The position numbers and the translations under genes are program-made. A DNA stretch of 64,000 nt from Serripes groenlandicus (taxonomy: Eukaryota > Mollusca > Bivalvia > Cardiida > Cardiidae), in NCBI GenBank assembly GCA_031761405.1, contig JASEVX010000007.1, positions 28,174,859-28,238,858 on the forward strand, read 5' to 3'. This document shows positions 20,120 to 31,104 of this stretch, piece by piece (the stretch's first letter is position 1; the number at the start of each line of letters is the position of its first letter). Under the pieces are notes generated by a model. That model saw nothing but the letters and a program-made list of their open reading frames with translations, was not told where the DNA came from and made no database searches.

Positions 20120-20310
20120 CGTTACAGTGGTGCAGAGGTAGAGCGTCAGCCTCTCATATCAAAGGTCCCTGGTTCGAGTCCTGTGATGAGTGTATCCTGA
20201 GATTTTTCCACACAAAACGGCACGAGTACTGGTTAAGTCTCCAGGATGCAGACATCGAGCGTGATTAATCTAAGCTGAAAGCTTGTTTTCAATTGATATA
20301 AATAAGTTAA
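20120..20310 (+). mobile_element. tRNA-derived SINE
   Basis: Head GGTGCAGAGGTAGAGCGTC and box B CTGGTTCGAGTCC, body CGGCACGAGTACTGGTTAAG and a tail rich in AAGCTGAAAGCTTG. Poor anticodon stem pairing argues against a functional tRNA. Confidence 0.6.
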
Positions 20311-20544
20311 AACTAAACTTTGACGCCAAATCCCGATAATAATGTTCTATTTATCTTTTAGACTTACGGAGATAATTTTGGTGTTGCAAAATACTTGAGT
20401 GTCATCAATTGTTACGTTTTGGATCATGTTAGAATCGAAATAATATATATATTCAGCATTGTGTGTGGTCGGTTGGTAGTTCGGATGCAATTCTGCCCCC
20501 TCCACTCATTCTATCCCGCGAAACCTTTAAGGTGTCGCCTTTCT

Positions 20545-20690
20545 AGTACAATAAATCTGCTGCAGACGTCTTTGAAGACATTGTGGAAAAACAATAGAAC
20601 ATCACTTATGAATTAGTTTGATTATTGAATAGAGTTGAAAACATTGTTGAAAAATGGCTCTTGTTGGAATCTTGTTTGCAGAATGTTTTG
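20545..20690 (+). mobile_element. TTAA MITE fragment
   Basis: CTGCTGCAGACGTC and ATTGAATAGAGTTGAAAACA; ends missing. Confidence 0.45.
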
Positions 20691-21111
20691 ATGCAAATAA
20701 TTAATTTGCTGTAAGATAAGTATTTTACTATGTTGATTGCATTGAATAAACCTGAATCCTAATTTAGTTTATCGATATCGGCTTGGTTTCCAAAGGGTCT
20801 CACCCTTTTCCTCCCATTTTAGAATTTGTTATCCCTGAACTTGAACTCAAAGGAAAGGAATGTTTTATCCTTTCTGCACTTGAACTCAAAGGAATGGAAT
20901 ATTATGAACCAATTTTGGCGACATATTTTTGATAACACAAATACAAAAGTTGACCCTCTATTTACATAGATAGCAAACATTATCTATCGGATTATAAGTG
21001 TTTAACAAGTATTTTGATGCACCTGCTGTTGATGACAATTCAATAGTTATTTTTGCATCTATAAAGGTTATCCTATTTTTTGCACAGATATTATCATAGA
21101 CGTCTGCTGAA

Positions 21112-21288
21112 GATTTATGATGAGGCTTTCTGAGGCCTCTGCAGTCAAAACAAGCAACTTCTCCTTTTGTCACCATGTTTTCAACTCTTATTCAATTATT
21201 GTAGTTTCATTTAAAAGGAGTTTCAAATATTTCCGGGTATGTTGTAAAAGTTGTCTGCTGCAAAGTTATTGTATGTGGAAAGGGTTAA
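21112..21288 (-). mobile_element. TTAA MITE, left end lost
   Basis: GAGGCCTCTGCAG then CAACTTCTCCTTTTGTCACC; intact right end GTATGTGGAAAGGGTTAA. Confidence 0.65.
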
Positions 21289-21504
21289 GGTAATGGTCCC
21301 CTTATTCATCTCTTGATGTCCTGCAATCATTGTTTTCTGTCAATATTTTAGAATTTCAAAGTTTGAATGTATCATACAGAATGTATACTCATAGATAAAC
21401 CTTTTCCCTGAGAGACTATTATTGACACATTCATAGCAGATTAGAATTGATCGAAAAGAAAAAATGATGCAAAATTACTTGTTTCTCATTTTACCACTCG
21501 TGTT

Positions 21505-21717
21505 TTAACCCTTTCCCTCATACGACAATTCTGCAGCAGACGACTTTGAACGTATTTTGTCAAAACATAGAAAATCTCCATAAGTGAATGGATAACCTAT
21601 GACAAAAAGTGGAAAACATAGTGACAAAAGGAGAAATTGCACGTTTTGTGCAATTTCTTCTTTTGTCACTATGTTTTCAGAAAGTCGTCTGCTGCAGAGG
21701 CGTCAGAAAGCGTCTTT
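21505..21717 (+). mobile_element. TTAA MITE, orientation 1, right terminus replaced
   Basis: Intact left TTAA end and full interior, but after GCGTCAGAAAGCGTC the terminal TATGAGGGAAAGGG is absent and a tandem array begins. Confidence 0.85.
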
Positions 21718-22570
21718 TATGAAAACACCAAATACTTTCACACCAGGAGAAAAGAGACATATAATTTGGTTGCGAGCCAATCATAGAACAATTTTTCCAT
21801 GTCGCAAATGTTTTCAACCATTCCAATTGAAACACCAAAACTTTCGCAGAAGCAGAAAGGGGACACGACAGTTTTTCACTGATAATAGCATGAACCCTTT
21901 TCCCATATTGCAGAATTGTTCAACTATTCCTCTTTGAAAACACCCAAAACGTTTACAGCAGAAGAGGGAAAAAGGGATATATAAGGGAAAATCTCAAAGA
22001 CGCTTTCCAAGCTGCAAATCTTTTCACACAATCATTTATGAAAACAAAAAAAAGCAGCGGCATATATTGAGTTTGGTTGCACGACAATCCCAAAGATCCC
22101 TTTTCATGCTGCAAAAAGTTTTCTTCTATTTGTATTTTTTCTATGAAAACACTTAAACCTTTTGCAGTAGGAGAAAATGGGATGCGGCGTTTGGTTGCAA
22201 GACAATCACGAGAACTCTTTTTTTCATGCAGCCAAACTTTTCAACCATTCGTCTATGAAAACACAGACATCTTTTGCAGCAGGAGGAAAGGGGTCAAGGT
22301 AGTTGGTATATCTAAACAGCAGGTTCGGGCTGCAAATCTGTTCAACAATTCATCTATAAAAAAAATTGCAGCAGGAGAAAAGTGGTAAAGATGTTTGTTT
22401 GCGCGACTATCTAAGGGACACCATTTTTGTGATGCAAGGAGAAAATGCGTTTATTGGGTTTGTTTGCTCGTTTAATCCGTGTGATACTTTTTTCGTGCTG
22501 CAAATCTTTTCAACCATACGTCTATGAAAACACCAACAGCTTTTGCAGCAGGAGAAAAGGGGAAATGTAT
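21718..22570. repeat. Diverged tandem array, about 115-120 bp unit
   Basis: Units carry TATGAAAACACC, TTTTGCAGCAGGAGAAAA, GGTTTGGTTGCACGACAAT and TTCATGCTGCAAATCTTTTC in the same order, about seven times. It starts at the truncated MITE end. An open frame over 21599-21937 is a by-product. Confidence 0.7.
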
Positions 22571-22739
22571 TTAAATCTTTTATGACATGTAAAGGGAATT
22601 ATTTCCATACTGAAGCTGTGCTTCAATGTTTTTAAATAAGGTTCTTATTCAATTGTTTAAGTAAGAGAGAAGTTTATACGACACAATTGATGAAAAACAC
22701 TTCCTTAAATAGTGTAGATTTGTTTTGTTTTTTATAGCC

Positions 22740-23000
22740 GGGTGCCACGATGTGCAACGTCCTAGCCACGTGGTAACCACGCTGTCGCCTCGTTGTAGTC
22801 CCATTGTGACACAATGTAAAGGTGACAACGAATATGGGTATCGCTCGCTGCTGCCACCACGCTGTCCCACGTTGTTCCACGCTGTCTCCATGTTGTTCCA
22901 CGCTGTGCTTCGATATACATCGCTGTCGCCTCGTTGTCGCCACGATATGTCTCGCTGCCGCAACGCTGCAACCAGTTGTCACGCATTGGACAGATGTGGC
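22740..23000 (-). repeat. CpG-rich degenerate decamer array A
   Basis: Runs of CCACGCTGT / CCACGTTGT / CCTCGTTGT spaced 10-11 bp apart, far richer in CpG than its surroundings. Overlapping frames open in both strands are a result of the low complexity. Confidence 0.75.
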
Positions 23001-23159
23001 CTTATTATAAACCAAAATATTACTGAATTGACTTTCGAGCGAGATACATATCCATTCTAAATATGCAAAGAAGAAAACAGATTGCCGCCAAATTGTCCAG
23101 GAGGCCTCTACCTCAGGCACTTCAGGAATAAGATGGGGATGCAGCTGCAGCAGCCCTCA

Positions 23160-23784
23160 CAAGAGGTAGAGTCTTGTCTGTTCACATTTTCGTAAGAACA
23201 ACTTCTCCTCCTAAACCAATGAACCAATTTCAAAATAATTTCACATGAATGTTACTTAGGTGTACCTGTCTCAAAGTTGTTTAAAGAATTCAATTCCATG
23301 CAAAACTTTGGTTTCTGCGCCATCTTGTTTTCCGAATATGTGTATAATGAACACTTAAAAAATCTTCTTGTCCAAAAGTAGTGGCCCGATTTGAAAACGA
23401 ATTGGATCACATGTTCCTTGGGTGACCCTCTTTCAAGATTGTTCAAACTATTCTGATCCGTTAACAAACATGGCAACCAGGGGACGGAGCTTCATTTCCT
23501 TATATGTATATATCGTAGATCTTAAAGTCTTCTTGTCAAAAGGTATTGGCCTGATTTTTAAAAAATCGCCACAAATGTTCATTTGGCGACATTCTACCAA
23601 GAATGTTGAAATTATTAGGATCCATCTATAAATATTACCACAAGGGGGCACTGCTTGTATGTATATATAGTAAAACGTTAAACAATCTTCTTGTAAAAAC
23701 ATATAGGTCGGATTTTAAAATATTTTTTCATAAATTGTCCTTGGGTGACCCTCTACACAGACTGTTGAAACTATTACAATCCAT
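23160..23784 (+). repeat. Tandem core of HINE type, about 168-bp unit
   Basis: Units contain TGTTCCTTGGGTGACCCTC and AATCTTCTTGTCCAAAAG. The first is the reverse complement of GAGGGTCACCCAAGGAAC in the core at 26820-27400, so the cores are related. Sandwiched between decamer arrays. Confidence 0.65.
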
Positions 23785-24065
23785 TGGCGTGGCAGAGCGG
23801 CAAAGCGTACCATAGCGTATCGGAACATAGCAGAAACGTAGCCCAACGTCATACAACGTAGAACACCATAGCATAACGCAGCTCATAACGTAGTACAGCG
23901 TATCATAGCGTGACACCGAGTGGCATAACGCGGCACGAGGAACGTGGGAGCAACGAGGCCACAACGTAGCATATCGCAGTACAACGTCGCATAGCGCAGC
24001 ACAACGTAGCATAGCGCAGCACAAATGGTCAGTAAACGCAACACAACGTATCAACCGGCGGGACG
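23785..24065 (+). repeat. CpG-rich decamer array B
   Basis: AACGTAGCAT-AGCGCAGCAC repeats with a 10-bp (20-bp dimer) period, clearest at about 23985-24025. Confidence 0.75.
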
Positions 24066-24312
24066 CGCTATTTTCACGTTCTATTACGTTTTTGCTACGT
24101 TTCTGCAACGTTATTTTACAACGTTCTCGCCACGTTTTAGTGCATTGTGGGGAAACGGGAGCTAATTTTGAACATGTCCAAAATTAAATTTTTCACTTCA
24201 CACCTTTTAACACGTTTAATCATGTTTCGAGACGTTTGATCACGTTTCAGCCACGTGGTTCTACGTTTGTTCACGCTGTAGCCACGTTTCCCAACGTGGC
24301 GGCCAAAACGTG
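24066..24312 (-). repeat. CpG-rich decamer array C, inverted relative to B
   Basis: TGCTACGTTT, TGCAACGTT, CCACGTTT and similar units every 10-11 bp or more; they correspond to the reverse complement of array B. Interrupted by an AT-rich stretch at about 24160-24205. Confidence 0.7.
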
Positions 24313-24562
24313 ACACTATTTATGACTGGGGCATTATAACGAGACCTTTTAGTGAAATAATAATATACCCAAGTTTGAATGTTTTTGAGCAAAACCTTCG
24401 TTTTTATAGATTGAATCATGTCCTCATAAAGGTTTATAAAGGAAAAACAATTGTTATTTTACTCTTTTTTTGTTATGAATTTATATAAAAGCGCAACTTT
24501 AAGCGATTTTAGCTTAGGAGAGCACACAAATCTCAAACCCAGCTATTGAGATCACAATTTCT

Positions 24563-24747
24563 TTAACCCTTTTGCACATACAACAAATCTGAAGTAGAAG
24601 ACTTTGAAAACATTAAGTCATAACTATGATAATTTTATTTTAGAAAAGATCTTGTTGCAAAAGGAGAAATTGCTTTGCCACAATGTTTTCAAAAATCGTC
24701 TACTGCACAGAGGCGTCAGAAAGCGTCTATATGAGGGAAAGTGTTAA
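24563..24747 (+). mobile_element. TTAA MITE, compact copy
   Basis: Perfect TTAA ends, older left arm, right end GTCTATATGAGGGAAAGTG. Part of the hairpin loop is deleted. Confidence 0.85.
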
Positions 24748-24817
24748 ACAAAACAACCCCCTCATCCCCTAGTCTAATGTAGGAATGTCTGAAACTTCTT
24801 TTCCGATTTCAAGAAAA

Positions 24818-25975
24818 ACAAGATGTGAAACACTGATGCCCCCCAATGGCAACATCTAGGTCAAAGGTCAAGGTCGCCAGGTCAAAAATGTTGGTACTGA
24901 CAGAAAGGTCATGTCACAAGGAATACACATGTGAAATATGGTAGCCGTACCTGTTATGGTTCAAAAGTAGTGGTCAAGGTTAATTTTTTTTTCGAGAATG
25001 GCAACATCTAGGTCAAAGGTCAAGGTCGCAAGGTGAAAAATTTTGGTACTGACAGAAAGGTCATGTCACAAGATATACACATGAAATATGGTAGCCGTAC
25101 CTGTTATGGTTCAAAAATAGTGGTCAAGGTTAAAGGTTTTTTTCGAGAATGGCAACATCTAGGTCAAAGGTCAAGGTCGCAAGGTGAAAATTTTGGTAGT
25201 GACAGAAAGGTCATGTCACAAGGTATACACATGTGAAATATGGTAGCCGTACCTGTTATGGTTCAAAAGTAGTCGTCAAGGTTAAAGTTTTTATCGAGAA
25301 TGGCAACATCTAGGTCAAAGGTCAAGGTGAAAAATTTTGGTACTGACAGAAAGGTCATGTCACAAGGAATACACATGTGAAATATGGTAGCCGTATCTGT
25401 TATGGTTCAAAAGTAATGGCCAAGGTTAAAGTTTTTTTCGAGAATGGCAACATCTAGGTCAAAGGTCAAGGTCGCAAGGTCAAAAATGTTGGTACTGACA
25501 GAAAGGTCATGTCACAAGGAATACACATGTGAAATATGGTAGCCGTACCTGTTATGGTTCAAAAGTAATGGCCAAGGTTAAAGTTTTTTTCGAGAATGGC
25601 AACATCTAGGTCAAAGGTCAAGGTCGCAAGGTCAAACATTTTGGTACTGACAGAAAGGTAATGTCACAAGGAATACACATGTGAAATATGGTAGCCGTAC
25701 CTGTTATGGTTCAAAAGTAGTGGTCAAGGTTAAAGTTTTTTTCGTGCAGACAGGCCAAAAACTACATCTAGGTCAAAGGTCAAGGTCGCAAGGTCAAAAA
25801 TGTTGGTACTGACAGAAAGGTCATGTCACAAGGAATACACATGTGAAATATGGTAGCCGTACCTGTTATGGTTCGAAAGTAGTGGTCAAGGTTAAAGTTT
25901 TTTTTGTGCAGACAGACAGACAGACGTGCAGACGGACAGACAGACAGACAGACAGGCCAAAAACTATATGCAGAA
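24818..25975. mobile_element. Tandem-core repeat element, about 150-bp unit
   Basis: Starts ACAAGATGTGAAACACTGAT. Seven units follow, with ACATCTAGGTCAAAGGTCAA, GGTACTGACAGAAAGGTCAT and ATATGGTAGCCGTACC. Ends in a (CAGA)n tract. Units are very similar, suggesting recent amplification. Confidence 0.8.
25911..25963. repeat. (CAGA)n microsatellite
   Basis: CAGACAGACAGACAGACG-type tract that closes the tandem element. Confidence 0.9.
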
Positions 25976-26669
25976 AAAGGCAGAAAATGTTCACCCTCTA
26001 TAAACAGTTTTAAGCAATCTTGATTGATAGAAAAACGTGGAGAATAGGGGACGAATAAGTTCACCGTATATAGGCAAAACTGTAGCAGACACTTCCGTGA
26101 TATAGTACTACATGAACGCCATGGACGTCATCTGTAGCCTTAAAATAACCGCGAGCGTCCCTTGTGCAGGCAGCATTGTGGTAAGCGAGTCCCAATTTAA
26201 CATTTTTTTAAAAACACCAACGGACGAGTGGTATATACGACGTAAAGACGTTTCAGTCGCAGCTGAGTGATGTCGGTGGTGTAGCTGGACAGCCTTGATG
26301 GAAGCTTAACCGCAAGGATGTATATGTTGGCGCGGTTTTTTGGCCAGAAAATAGTAACAATGTTTCGGCAATTGTCTTGACTCGTTTTTCAGCAAGATAA
26401 ACGCGTGATACTTGCCACGAACTTTAAAATGACCAATACTAATGATAGTTAACCATGGCCTGCAAATTCCAACAGTTGCAATATAACTATTGTGGAGCGT
26501 CCTTGGTAATCGCTTCATCTTGGAGGGGTGTAACGTTAGGGAATAACTCGAGGCTGTTCAGGATGACTGCGGTGTATTCACATGTACATTCTGCGCACCT
26601 TTTGTGGTTGAATCTGCAGCAGACGACATTAAAAACATCTAACATCTCTAAGTGAAAATGTATTAATTT

Positions 26670-27757
26670 AACAAGAGCACCGCGTATGGCACAGACGCTC
26701 GACTGATAGAAAACAGAAACAAGAGGGCCATGATGGCCCTTGAATCGCTCACCTGATTTTTTATTTTTTTTTCACTTTAGCTATATAAGCCTCGCCCCCT
26801 GGCAGCCAGTTTCCGACCAATCAACTTGGCTTGAAGGAATCTGATAGAGGGTCACCCTAGGAACATTTCTACAAAATTATTTGAAAGTCAGCCAGATACT
26901 TTTGGAGGAGAAGATTTTTTAAGTTTTCACTATAGCCATATAATGCAAAATAGCCCTGCCTACTGGCGGCCATGTTTTTTGACCAATCAACATGGCTTGA
27001 AGGAATCTGAAAGTGGGTCATCCAAGGAACATTTCTACAAAATTATTTGAAAATCGGGCCGACACTTTTGGAGAAGAAGATTTTTTAAGTTTGCACTATA
27101 GCCATATAAGGCAAAATAGCCCCGCCCCCCCTGGCGGCCATGTTTTTCGACCAATCAACATGGCTTGAAGGAATCTGATAGAGGGTCACCCAAGGAACAT
27201 TTCTACAAAATTATTTGAAAATCGGCCTTACACTTTCGGAGAAGATTTTTTAAGTTTTCACTATAGCCATATAAGGCAAAATAGCCCCGCCCCCCCTGGC
27301 GGCCATGTTTTTCGACCAATCAACACAGCTTGAAGGAATCTGATAGAGGGTCATCCAAGGAACATTTCTACAAAATTATTTGAAAATCTGCCAACCAATT
27401 TGGGAGAAGAAGAATTTTGAAGTTTTTTCGGTTTCGTTGCCATGGAAACCAGAATTTTGCATGGATCCCAAAAATTTGAAGGAATTCTGGTGAGGTCAAT
27501 GAGAGGATGCTTTCTGTGAAGTTTCATCCAAATTGACCCACTGGTTACTGAGGAGAAGAAGTTGACGCACGACGCACGACGGACGACGGACGCCGGACAA
27601 AAGGCGATCACAATAACTCACCTTGAGCAAAGCTCAGGTGAGCTAAAAAAGCTGAGCTGAACAAAAAACTTTAACCGGACGACCACGCCGCCACCGGACG
27701 ACGACGACGGCAGGGTCATGACAATAGCTCTCGTTTTTTCAAAAGTCGAGCTAAAAA
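26670..27757. mobile_element. Bivalve-type repeat, host of a nested HINE-like element
   Basis: Left piece ACAAGAGCACCGCGTATGGC; right piece ACCGGACGACCACGCCGCC, TGACAATAGCTCTCG and AAGTCGAGCTAAAAA. The inner element occupies 26720-27645. Confidence 0.65.
26720..27645 (+). mobile_element. HINE/Helentron-like element with about 165-bp tandem core
   Basis: Begins CAAGAGGGCCATGATGGCCC and CGCTCACCTG; ends AAGGCGATCACAATAACTCA then a CTCACCTTGAGC...GCTCAGGTGAG hairpin. The ends match those of 8227-9291 in opposite orientation, but the core units (GGCGGCCATGTTTTT, GACCAATCAACATGGCTTGA) are entirely different. Confidence 0.78.
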
Positions 27758-27845
27758 TGACCAATTTCTACTTTTGTCACAATGTTTTCAAAAGTTGTCT
27801 GCTGCAGTGGCGTCAACATGCGCCTGTTTGAGGTAAATGGTTAAA

Positions 27846-28060
27846 CGTGTATGCTACTCACAGCACACCAGTACTACTCAAAATTCTTCCCCTTGGTAGA
27901 TGGCTCCGTTCTCACATAGAGTATTTCGCCTGTTGGTGGAAGACGAATGACACAATGACTTTTATCAATCATCGGAAAGAATGAATGGCCGAGTCTAACC
28001 TACGACCCCCCTGGATTGATTGCCTTCGTCATTACCGACTGGGCTATCACGGCTCGACAA
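27846..28060 (-). mobile_element. tRNA-derived SINE, minus strand
   Basis: Read on minus: CGAGCCGTGATAGCCCAGTC head, then a diverged box B region, GACTCGGCCATTC and GTCTTCCACCAACAGG, related to the SINEs at 6285 and 14808. Confidence 0.72.
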
Positions 28061-28192
28061 CTACTACTATCATTATACAAGTTCTTTTTGTATTGTGAAA
28101 TATGTCAAAATATGCAATATCGAAACGTTTCCTTTCGGTGTCAGTACAAATGTAGTATCTTACTGGTAGGCTAATCAATATCAGGCTTGGTA

Positions 28193-28396
28193 GTGAGCCT
28201 TCTTTAACTAATTCCAACCTGCAGACGCTTTTGAGGCATTTTAGCAGAAGATTTTTGATAACATTACATTGTTGTAAAAGAAAAATTAACTTCTCCTTTT
28301 GCCACAATGTTTTCATCTCTATTCAATAGTTATACTTTTATTTATAGATGATTTCATAATCATTTGCTGAAGAATTGTTGTATGTGGAATAGTGAT
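28193..28396 (-). mobile_element. TTAA MITE, decayed
   Basis: TTAACTAATTCCAACCTGC left, hairpin half TTCTCCTTTTGCCACAATG, right GTATGTGGAATAGTGATAA. Confidence 0.65.
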
Positions 28397-28414
28397 AATA
28401 CCGAGCACAACACC

Positions 28415-28500
28415 ATGGCTGCAGCTAGCAGGTTCGAACCCGGGGAACCAAGGTCTTAAGCAATCCGACTCGATTCACTCACTTTTTTGCTCGGAATAAA
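28415..28500 (+). mobile_element. SINE fragment with box B
   Basis: GCAGGTTCGAACCCGGGG followed by GACTCGATTCACTCAC; head missing. Confidence 0.45.
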
Positions 28501-28535
28501 ATAAACAAATAAATGAGAGAGCTATGAATTTATAT

Positions 28536-30916
28536 TTTATTGACAAATGTAAGATAATAGCTATATAACAAGCTGTCAATGGCAGTTTTGATCTAATATC
28601 TTCTATATCAGCAGAAAAAAGCTTAAGCATGGTATTCAGATACACAAATCACAAAAAAATAACAAAGTCCTAGTGTATATGTAACAATAAATCATCTTAA
28701 TAATTCCACAGTATCTTCCCCCTTTTTATTAAGTGTTGTTTAAAATAATGAGGGAAAATAAGGCACTGCTTATAAAAAGAAACAACTTCTTTTTCAATGG
28801 TGTTTCCCCGATTGTCAGAAGGCAACAACTTAAGAATCTTAAATATTTTGTGTGTGCTAACATCAAGGGAATCATTGAACTGCCTTTTTTGGGGGGAGAA
28901 AGATGAATGCCAAATAAAGTGAATACAATTTTCCTTTACTTTCCAATTGTACGAGAATTAAAAAAAAAAAACAGAGTATGATCATTGGATGAAGAATTTT
29001 GTTCGAAAAGATGATTAAAATGAAATTGTAGCACTCACTTATAATAATATAGATGCCTTTTGAGAGTCTTATAGCATGAACAAACAAACAATCCCTCATG
29101 CCTATATACAAACAATCAGGTCAACCAAGGTCAACTTAGTCAAGGTCACTCTAATTTAACTACTCATCATTTCTACGGGGTCACTCTATATCGTGTTGTT
29201 GCTAATTCATTTTATTACTCTAGTTTTGACATTTGACCATTGAAGGTAAGGGGACAATAAGGGGACAATAATAGGGATCAAATTGGGGGGTAGCATGCAG
29301 TTATAAATTACTGTTAAGTAACAAGATAATATTATACATCTTGAAAAAACTGTACAAAAAACGAACTTGACAAATATCTATTATTTTCTTGTTTTACAGA
29401 CTTGTATTTGTTGTGTGGACTTTTCATGATTCCGTTTTACATGAAGTTATGTAATATTCTAAATATGATGACTTCGTTGTTTTCAGAAATAAGTTATTGT
29501 AATAAGGACATAGTACGCCACATTTTTCAACAGAAGATGTTAAAAAGTATTCAAAATATTACGGCAAGTTATGTTCACAAAGACATATACAAAAAATGAA
29601 TTAATTTCATATTCCTATAAATTTGTAAAAAACCTAACAAATATGTAACAAAACAGTATAGGATTAATGGTTGAAGATGAGGTCATAGTAAATTGCACTT
29701 GAATCTACCAGTAGTAGAAAAAGCAACACATCTTTTTTAACCAACCCCTTTATGGACAGTATACTTTCTGATTATTAAATGGACTTATTTTAGGAACAAA
29801 TGCTATCGATTAGGTCAGACGTTTTGGCACTTAATGATCAGTAGATTGTACTGTTAGCCTCCAAAATCAAATGTTTTAAGTTTTCTCGAAACAGATGATT
29901 TCTAAGACGTCTGCAAATACTGTGGGAAAAGGGAAATCATAAAATAAGCAATTTCTCCATTTCCCACAAAGATTTCAACTTTGTATCATAACTTTTCATC
30001 CATTAGTCCAATTGTAGCAAGTTTTCAAAGCAAATAGCATGTCAGGTATGTCACTTTCCATAAAAGAATGGGTTAAATAAAACTTCAATGTGTGTATAAC
30101 TGAAGATAATATTAGTTATTATAGAGATTCATCAACAATAAACGATAACAGTAGAAAATCCTAACAAAATATATCCAAAATTGGTGTAAATGTTTTCAAA
30201 CTTTTGCCTTTGAAAATTTACTACTTTCCCTCAATTTCGTTTTTATTTCCTTTCTATATCTCATGTTTTTTTCTTAAACAGGAAAAAGGACATAGCAAGG
30301 AGGGAACATCTAAACTGCGACACTTACATGCATTCAGCAGGTAATGCCCACGCGCATAATGAATTGTAATGAAATATGACAGTACAAAATAATATAAAAA
30401 CCACCTATAGAACATGTATTAACATTTTTGCATAGATTTATGTCCTGGTTTATTTTTTGCACTTCTTGAAATCCTCAGTAAATAATCTCCTTGATTAGCT
30501 GTCTTACAGCATTTCATACTGAATATTGACCAGGCAGCACCATCGAATCATCGAAAAACGTTTTCTCCAACATTTTCGAAAAATTAAAACAAAGATTTCA
30601 AATATCCAGGCTTTATAATTACCTAGCATGTTATGGTCTGTTGACTCACATGATTGGTAAATGAACGCATTTTAATGTAGAATTCTAGATAAGGGTAAAA
30701 TATTTCAAGTATTTCATCCGATACTTCTCATATTTTCTCACAAATGTCCTCGTTTATGTACTCAATAGATTCATCATCTTGGGATAATCCCCATGAGCGC
30801 CTACAAGATATGACTTGAAGCAAAACAAAAAATTGAGCATTGGAATATAAAACACTTATCCAGAGTTCTGTTTCATGATCATATTCGATAAATTGTCTCT
30901 AAATTATTTGAATGAA
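28536..30916 (-). other. FLN: Probable filamin 3' UTR
   Basis: Follows the filamin stop on the minus strand. It is nearly free of transposons: only one decayed MITE, near 29900-30075. An AATAAA hexamer (minus) sits at 28541-28536. Other TTTATT strings on plus give alternative ends. Small ORFs here show no family similarity. Confidence 0.4.
29900..30075 (-). mobile_element. TTAA MITE, strongly decayed
   Basis: GACGTCTGCAAATACTGTGG, AAGCAATTTCTCCATTTCCC and AAAGAATGGGTTAA. The only transposon trace in the presumed filamin 3' UTR. Confidence 0.45.
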
Positions 30917-31104
30917 TTATTCTACTTTCACATAGAAAGGTGAGCCAGGGATGTGTTCATCTCCCCATTTGACTGCTAGCATATAATCTCCGCGTTCTTT
31001 AACTAGGTATGTTATCTTGTAGGGGGCACCTGGTTGGTGTTTTACACAGAGCTCTTCGCATGGACCTTTAGGACCGATCATACCAATAAATAACATATTA
31101 TTAC
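30917..31104 (-). CDS. FLN: Filamin terminal coding exon: repeat 24, dimerisation
   Basis: Encodes [52 protein letters not shown] then TAA at 30919-30917. Closely matches the vertebrate filamin C-terminus (GPRTPCEEI...[11 protein letters not shown]). Confidence 0.97.

Larger units (their letters stand above)
26607..27844 (+). mobile_element. TTAA MITE split by nested elements
   Basis: Left arm at 26607-26669 (GAATCTGCAGCAGACGAC) and right arm at 27757-27844 (ATTTCTACTTTTGTCAC to GAGGTAAATGGTTAA) flank a 1.1 kb insertion. Confidence 0.65.

Noticed and set aside
20120..20190. Functional tRNA gene
   Set aside because: Box A and box B are present, but the anticodon stem pairs poorly, position 33 is not T, and a SINE body follows. 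Called a SINE.
21599..21937. 112-residue plus-strand frame
   Set aside because: It spans the right half of a MITE and the start of a tandem array; no homology seen.
22674..23120. 148-residue open frame on the minus strand
   Set aside because: It lies entirely in and beside the CpG-rich decamer array. Frames are open on both strands, and the composition follows the repeat with no domain or splice context.
23728..24108. 126-residue open frame on the minus strand
   Set aside because: Translation of decamer array B; Cys/Leu/Arg-rich periodic sequence is a by-product of the repeat.
24830..25960. CRISPR-like regular repeats
   Set aside because: The genome is animal, and the units are contiguous 150-bp tandem copies without short repeats separating unique spacers.
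29402..29599. 65-residue plus-strand ORF in the filamin 3' region
   Set aside because: AT-rich, no recognised domain, antisense to the probable filamin 3' UTR.
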